From contig JAKBCX010000088.1 in assembly GCA_021807465.1 (NCBI GenBank), positions 1-6,674 of the forward strand: 6,674 nucleotides of DNA, in the 5' to 3' direction. Position 1 is the stretch's first letter. Every line of letters starts with the position of its first letter. The position numbers and the translations under genes were made by a program. The stretch is from Pseudomonadota bacterium (lineage in GTDB: Bacteria > Pseudomonadota > Alphaproteobacteria > Acetobacterales > Acetobacteraceae). Shown here piece after piece: positions 6,074 through 6,674 of the stretch. A model generated the notes under the pieces. It searched no databases. It was not told where the DNA came from and saw only the letters and a program-made list of their open reading frames with translations.

Positions 6074-6166
6074 TTATGTGCCCGGCAGGCCAGGCGGATA
6101 GATGCCGATGAAACGCATAATCATGTATACAATAATGTGCAAGAGCCAGACGGCCCGTTCAAGCAA
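6074..6166 (-). CDS. Possible 30-residue single-pass membrane peptide
   Basis: A frame from TTG 6166 to TAA 6074-6076 overlaps the end of the SnoaL-like gene by eight bases (TTGCTTGA) and ends 17 bases before the FAD dehydrogenase ATG. Residues 5-23 (AVWLLHIIVYMIMRFIGIY) are strongly hydrophobic, enough for one membrane helix, followed by PPGLPGT. GGAGG lies 12 bases before the TTG, which is a long spacing; ATG starts at 6124 and 6118 would give only 16 and 14 residues. It would fill the only sizeable gap in the operon. The stretch is AT-rich, as a promoter would be, and AT-rich DNA tends to encode hydrophobic residues, so chance is a real alternative. Confidence 0.3.
   Translation of the reverse strand: MLERAVWLLHIIVYMIMRFIGIYPPGLPGT
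6105..6143 (-). promoter_or_regulatory. Candidate operator (TGTATACA) and weak promoter before the FAD dehydrogenase gene
   Basis: The perfect eight-base palindrome TGTATACA lies at 6124-6131, within TATTGTATACATGA on the minus strand. GntR/FCD regulators commonly bind T-x-GT-x-x-AC-x-A palindromes, and this fits apart from one outer base. It sits in an AT-rich island inside a GC-rich region. A weak promoter can be placed around it (TTGCAC, 17 bases, TATGCG), which would put the palindrome between -35 and -10, a typical repressor position. The same bases are part of the possible small membrane ORF. Confidence 0.4.
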
Positions 6167-6560
6167 GCCGTGCAGCGGCCTCCGCCATCAGGGGCACCAG
6201 CTTTTCCCGCGCGATCAAGGCATTGTAATGCTCGGCAACCGCGGCAATCTTCCTGTCGCGGATGCGGAACACAAACACATAAGTATTGCTGTAAGGCTCG
6301 CCATTAACCAGCACCCCGTCCGAGACAGCCTCCGCCACCACGCGGTCCTCATCGGCGGTCAGCGAGAGAACGGTAAAGCGCAGCGGCCCGTCGCACATAG
6401 CGGCCAGCAGCCTTATCAGGCGCTGATAGGCGGCCTTGTCCATGGTGCCATTGGTGGTAATCCAGCCGGTCATGTCGTCCGTCAGCAAGGAATCCGGCAG
6501 ATCGCCATTGCTGACAGCGGTGAAATAGTCCCGCGCGATCTGGTAATGCTGTTCTTTCAT
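6159..6560 (-). CDS. NTF2-like / SnoaL-like domain protein (133 aa)
   Basis: This small soluble protein has the cone-shaped NTF2-like fold. An N-terminal helix (QIARDYFTAVSNGDLPDSLLTDDM, 7-30) is followed by TGWITTNG-T (31-39), a helix with YQRLIRLLAAM (45-55), a strand RFTVLSLTADEDRVVAEAVSDG (61-82) and then VNGEPYSNTYVFVFRIRDRKIAAVAEHYN (85-113). The pattern G-x-x-x-NG-x-x-Y-x-N-x-Y-x-F-x-F-R-R-D-x-KI-x-x-x-x-E-Y is characteristic of SnoaL/ketosteroid-isomerase-like proteins; here the last block reads EHYN. Such proteins may be enzymes (isomerase, cyclase, dehydratase) or mere binders, so no reaction can be named. ATG 6560 has GGAGGAA just upstream. It is the first complete gene of the minus-strand metabolic unit, and the pairing with an FAD dehydrogenase and an SDR suggests it handles an intermediate of the same pathway. 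Confidence 0.85.
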   Translation of the reverse strand: MKEQHYQIARDYFTAVSNGDLPDSLLTDDMTGWITTNGTMDKAAYQRLIRLLAAMCDGPLRFTVLSLTADEDRVVAEAVSDGVLVNGEPYSNTYVFVFRIRDRKIAAVAEHYNALIAREKLVPLMAEAAARLA

Positions 6561-6674
6561 AGGTTCCTCCCGGGCGGCATATTAGCCCAGGTGGCTCCAT
6601 CGTCATTGATGAAATAAGACACTCTTTCGCAACCAAGCCGCTACTGGCAATCTAGCCACGGATGAGGAGGCGCA

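Noticed and set aside
5025..6101. Long plus-strand open frame (358 codons) opposite the FAD dehydrogenase
   Set aside because: It is fully antisense to a gene with clear family motifs; the translation is rich in His, Ala, Gly and Arg with no recognisable domain, as expected from GC-rich third positions.
6604..6632. Promoter-like TTGCGA, 17 bases, TCAATG upstream of the SnoaL-like gene
   Set aside because: Only a few consensus bases match, and the right edge may cut off an upstream gene of the same transcription unit, so it is not supported.
1..6674. CRISPR arrays, tRNA or rRNA genes, insertion sequences
   Set aside because: I looked for evenly spaced repeats, tRNA-like cloverleaf sequence, transposase motifs and terminal inverted repeats and saw none.

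Overview
The window comes from a GC-rich bacterium, most likely an alphaproteobacterium of the acid-tolerant Acetobacteraceae type. That placement is inferred from base composition, codon use and one C-terminal surface-glycan-type domain; there is no rRNA or other phylogenetic marker. One truncated gene lies on the plus strand at the left edge. Everything else that looks real is on the minus strand, so that part is best read from right to left.

Right part (about 6560 down to 2604): a metabolic gene set in the order NTF2/SnoaL-like protein, possible 30-residue membrane peptide, TcuA-like FAD dehydrogenase (540 aa), NAD-dependent epimerase/dehydratase (330 aa), GntR/FCD-family regulator (253 aa). 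Spacings are short and all genes share a strand, which suggests one transcription unit for a small organic-acid catabolic or conversion pathway with its own regulator. A TGTATACA palindrome in front of the dehydrogenase is a candidate operator for that regulator. No transporter and no TcuB-type electron-transfer partner is in the window, so the substrate is open.

Middle part (about 2600 down to 1098 and 731): a fluoride-resistance operon. A TTGACA promoter is followed by a near-consensus fluoride (crcB-motif) riboswitch at 2511-2558, an expression platform that can form competing structures, then crcB (144 aa), a two-domain universal stress protein that overlaps crcB by one base (TAATG), and a second, shorter crcB (116 aa) 16 bases further on. 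Fluoride should stabilise the aptamer and switch the operon on. The two channel proteins differ at usually conserved polar positions, so they may work as a pair.

Left part: downstream of the second crcB is a decayed remnant (411-688) that joins a TPR-like N-terminus to the C-terminal end of an O-GlcNAc-transferase-like (GT41) protein, with most of the gene missing and a frame change. It faces the C-terminal end of a plus-strand protein carrying a GWAxD-type domain often attached to glycosyltransferases. This edge therefore looks like the border of a surface-glycan region against which the fluoride operon lies.

The most interesting points are the riboswitch with a candidate riboswitch-gated leader ORF running into crcB, the divergent crcB pair around a stress protein, the relic glycosyltransferase, and the short stretch before the FAD dehydrogenase that can be read either as an operator/promoter or as a tiny membrane-protein gene.
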